Assembly (NCBI GenBank): GCA_964452285.1
Contig: CAYVKW010000018.1
Location: 1-20,541 of the forward strand
Length of the DNA stretch: 20,541 bases
Direction: 5' to 3'
DNA from: JAUNST01 sp964452285
GTDB lineage: Bacteria > Patescibacteriota > Microgenomatia > UBA1400 > PJMF01
Position 1 is the first letter of the stretch. Every line of letters starts with the position of its first letter. This document shows, in pieces, positions 19,481 to 20,541 of the stretch. The notes under the pieces are model-generated. The model made no database searches, was not told the origin of the DNA, and was given only the letters and a program-made list of their open reading frames with translations. A program made the translations under genes and the position numbers.

Positions 19481-20541
19481 CTATTTTATTCCCAAATCAG
19501 CTTTGTCTCTTCGGTGTGTGTGTTTGCTTTTACCAAATCGGTGCGCTTCGTCTCGAACTTGCTGTAATAATTGTAAAGCTAAATTATCATTACCCAAATT
19601 TAAAACCCGCCAAATCAATTTTCCTTTTAAATCAGTCTGCGGCATCACCAATCTATCCGGGTCTTTCGCCAAACCCACCACTGGTATTTTTCCCAATTCT
19701 GTCCCGCGCAAAACATTTATCACCGCTTTCACTTGCCCCTTGCCACCATCTATGAGTAAAACGTCCGGTGTCTCCCAATCTCTCACATGTTTTGCGCGCC
19801 GCCCCAAAGCCTCCGCCATCATCGCAAAATCATTTGGCGTCTCCAAACTTTTGATGTTGAAGCTTTTGTATTCGCTATTTTCCATTGCTCCGTCAATCAT
19901 CACTACCATTGACACCACTGCCTGTTTTCCGCTCGTATTGCTCACATCATAACCCTCAATTCGCCGAATTTGCCATTCACGCGGCAAAGCAAAACTCTCC
20001 CGTAAAATCGCTTTTAACTGAATTAAAGCATTTTCTTCCCGCCACGCACTCAAATTCGGCAAAAAATACTCTTCCTTCAACCTTTTTTTGCTATCAGTCA
20101 CTTCGGCCATCAGCATTAACTGATCTCTTATTTTTGCTGCCAACTCAAAGTTTTCCCTCATTACTGCTTCTTTCAATTGCTGTTGCCACTTTCTCTCCAC
20201 CGCTTTACTTTTCCCAGCCAAAAAAGCCGTCAAATTCATCATAATTTTCTGATAATTTTCTTCGTTAATTGTCCCCGAACATACTCCGGGGCACAATTGC
20301 AAGTGATTTTCTAGACAGCGTCGCATTACTTTCCGTCTCGGTGCATTACACCAAGGAAAAATCGGCCGCACCAATTTAAGCACTTCCGTCACTTTATAAG
20401 CCGAGGGAAATGGTCCAAACACTCTTCCAGTCAGACCTTTTTTCTCCAAATCACGCTTGCGCATCTTCAGTACTCTTGGCCATTTTTCTTTAGTAATTAC
20501 GATATAGAGCGGACTTTTGTCATCTTTGAGCAAGACATTGA
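19481..20541 (-). CDS. uvrC: UvrABC excinuclease subunit C, partial (5' end outside window), short C terminus
   Basis: At least 352 codons; the frame is open to the window edge and reads NVLLKDDKSP, the familiar UvrC sequence just after the GIY-YIG domain, so the TTG at 20531-20533 is internal. Visible parts: the Cys cluster C-x10-C-x7-C-x3-C (FPWC...RRC...LCPGVC) that binds an iron-sulphur cluster in UvrC, the UvrB-binding UVR motif (NFELAAKIRDQLMLM), and the RNase H-like 5'-incision domain with EGYDVSNTSG, LLIDGGKGQ and the RDEAHRF motif. It ends 17 residues after RDEAHRF. The tandem helix-hairpin-helix domain normally following is absent, and the downstream 210 bp do not encode it in any frame I read. 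Role: dual incision beside DNA lesions in nucleotide excision repair. Confidence 0.95.
   Translation of the reverse strand, partial: NVLLKDDKSPLYIVITKEKWPRVLKMRKRDLEKKGLTGRVFGPFPSAYKVTEVLKLVRPIFPWCNAPRRKVMRRCLENHLQLCPGVCSGTINEENYQKIMMNLTAFLAGKSKAVERKWQQQLKEAVMRENFELAAKIRDQLMLMAEVTDSKKRLKEEYFLPNLSAWREENALIQLKAILRESFALPREWQIRRIEGYDVSNTSGKQAVVSMVVMIDGAMENSEYKSFNIKSLETPNDFAMMAEALGRRAKHVRDWETPDVLLIDGGKGQVKAVINVLRGTELGKIPVVGLAKDPDRLVMPQTDLKGKLIWRVLNLGNDNLALQLLQQVRDEAHRFGKSKHTHRRDKADLGIK

Noticed and set aside
20531..20533. TTG as a start codon for a complete short UvrC
   Set aside because: The upstream codons continue the known UvrC sequence (NVLLKDDKSP), so the codon is internal and the gene is cut by the window edge.
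1..20541. CRISPR array or rRNA
   Set aside because: No regularly spaced direct repeats and no rRNA-like conserved stretches were seen.

Overview
The window looks like a chromosomal segment from a Candidate Phyla Radiation (Patescibacteria) type bacterium. The basis is an AT-rich sequence, shortened housekeeping proteins (AlaS of 616 aa without its C-Ala domain, a HolA-like protein of 227 aa, UvrC without a C-terminal helix-hairpin-helix domain), tRNAs without encoded CCA, a PduL-type phosphotransacylase and several large cysteine-rich secreted proteins. TGA is used as a normal stop (for example at 2856-2858 and 14077-14079), which argues against the UGA=Gly lineages (Gracilibacteria, Absconditabacteria). 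The phylum is inference; no rRNA is present.

Layout. 1-614: 3' end of a sensor histidine kinase with a terminator. 753-4041: a MacAB-type tripartite efflux set (adaptor, ATPase, FtsX-like permease). 4074-4664: PduL-like phosphotransacylase, meeting tail-to-tail a 608-aa Atm1-like ABC exporter (4661-6487, minus). 6542-6602: a small palindromic repeat just after alaS. 6607-8457: alaS (minus). 8501-9601: a complete IS481-like insertion sequence with inverted repeats and a 5-bp target duplication, inserted just upstream of the alaS promoter. 9613-10353: membrane-anchored protein of unknown function (minus). 10430-16145: three plus-strand genes, two paralogous Cys-rich secreted proteins flanking a membrane-anchored protein. 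16173-16245: tRNA-Thr (minus). 16306-17271: degenerate sugar-nucleotidyltransferase/left-handed beta-helix protein containing two strong palindromes. 17254-17937: holA-like (minus). 18001-18074: tRNA-Ile. 18225-18285: second copy of the palindromic repeat. 18312-19268: secreted FISUMP-type protein (minus), preceded by a (CA)13 microsatellite. 19481-20541: uvrC, 5' end cut by the window edge.

How it works together. The histidine kinase next to the MacAB set suggests a sensed efflux system for peptides or antibiotics. The 10430-16145 cluster and the FISUMP gene form the cell-surface part of the window. The remainder is replication, repair, translation and acyl-phosphate metabolism. Most genes have a TATAAT-like box 6-13 nt before the start codon and no Shine-Dalgarno sequence, so leaderless transcripts seem to be the rule; the main exceptions are the efflux adaptor gene and the leader of the FISUMP gene.

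The most interesting signal is at 19274-19381: a Shine-Dalgarno-preceded ATG reads into a (CA)13 repeat and stops, out of frame with the secreted FISUMP protein, but losing one repeat unit would bring the two into frame. This is the layout of a phase-variable surface gene.
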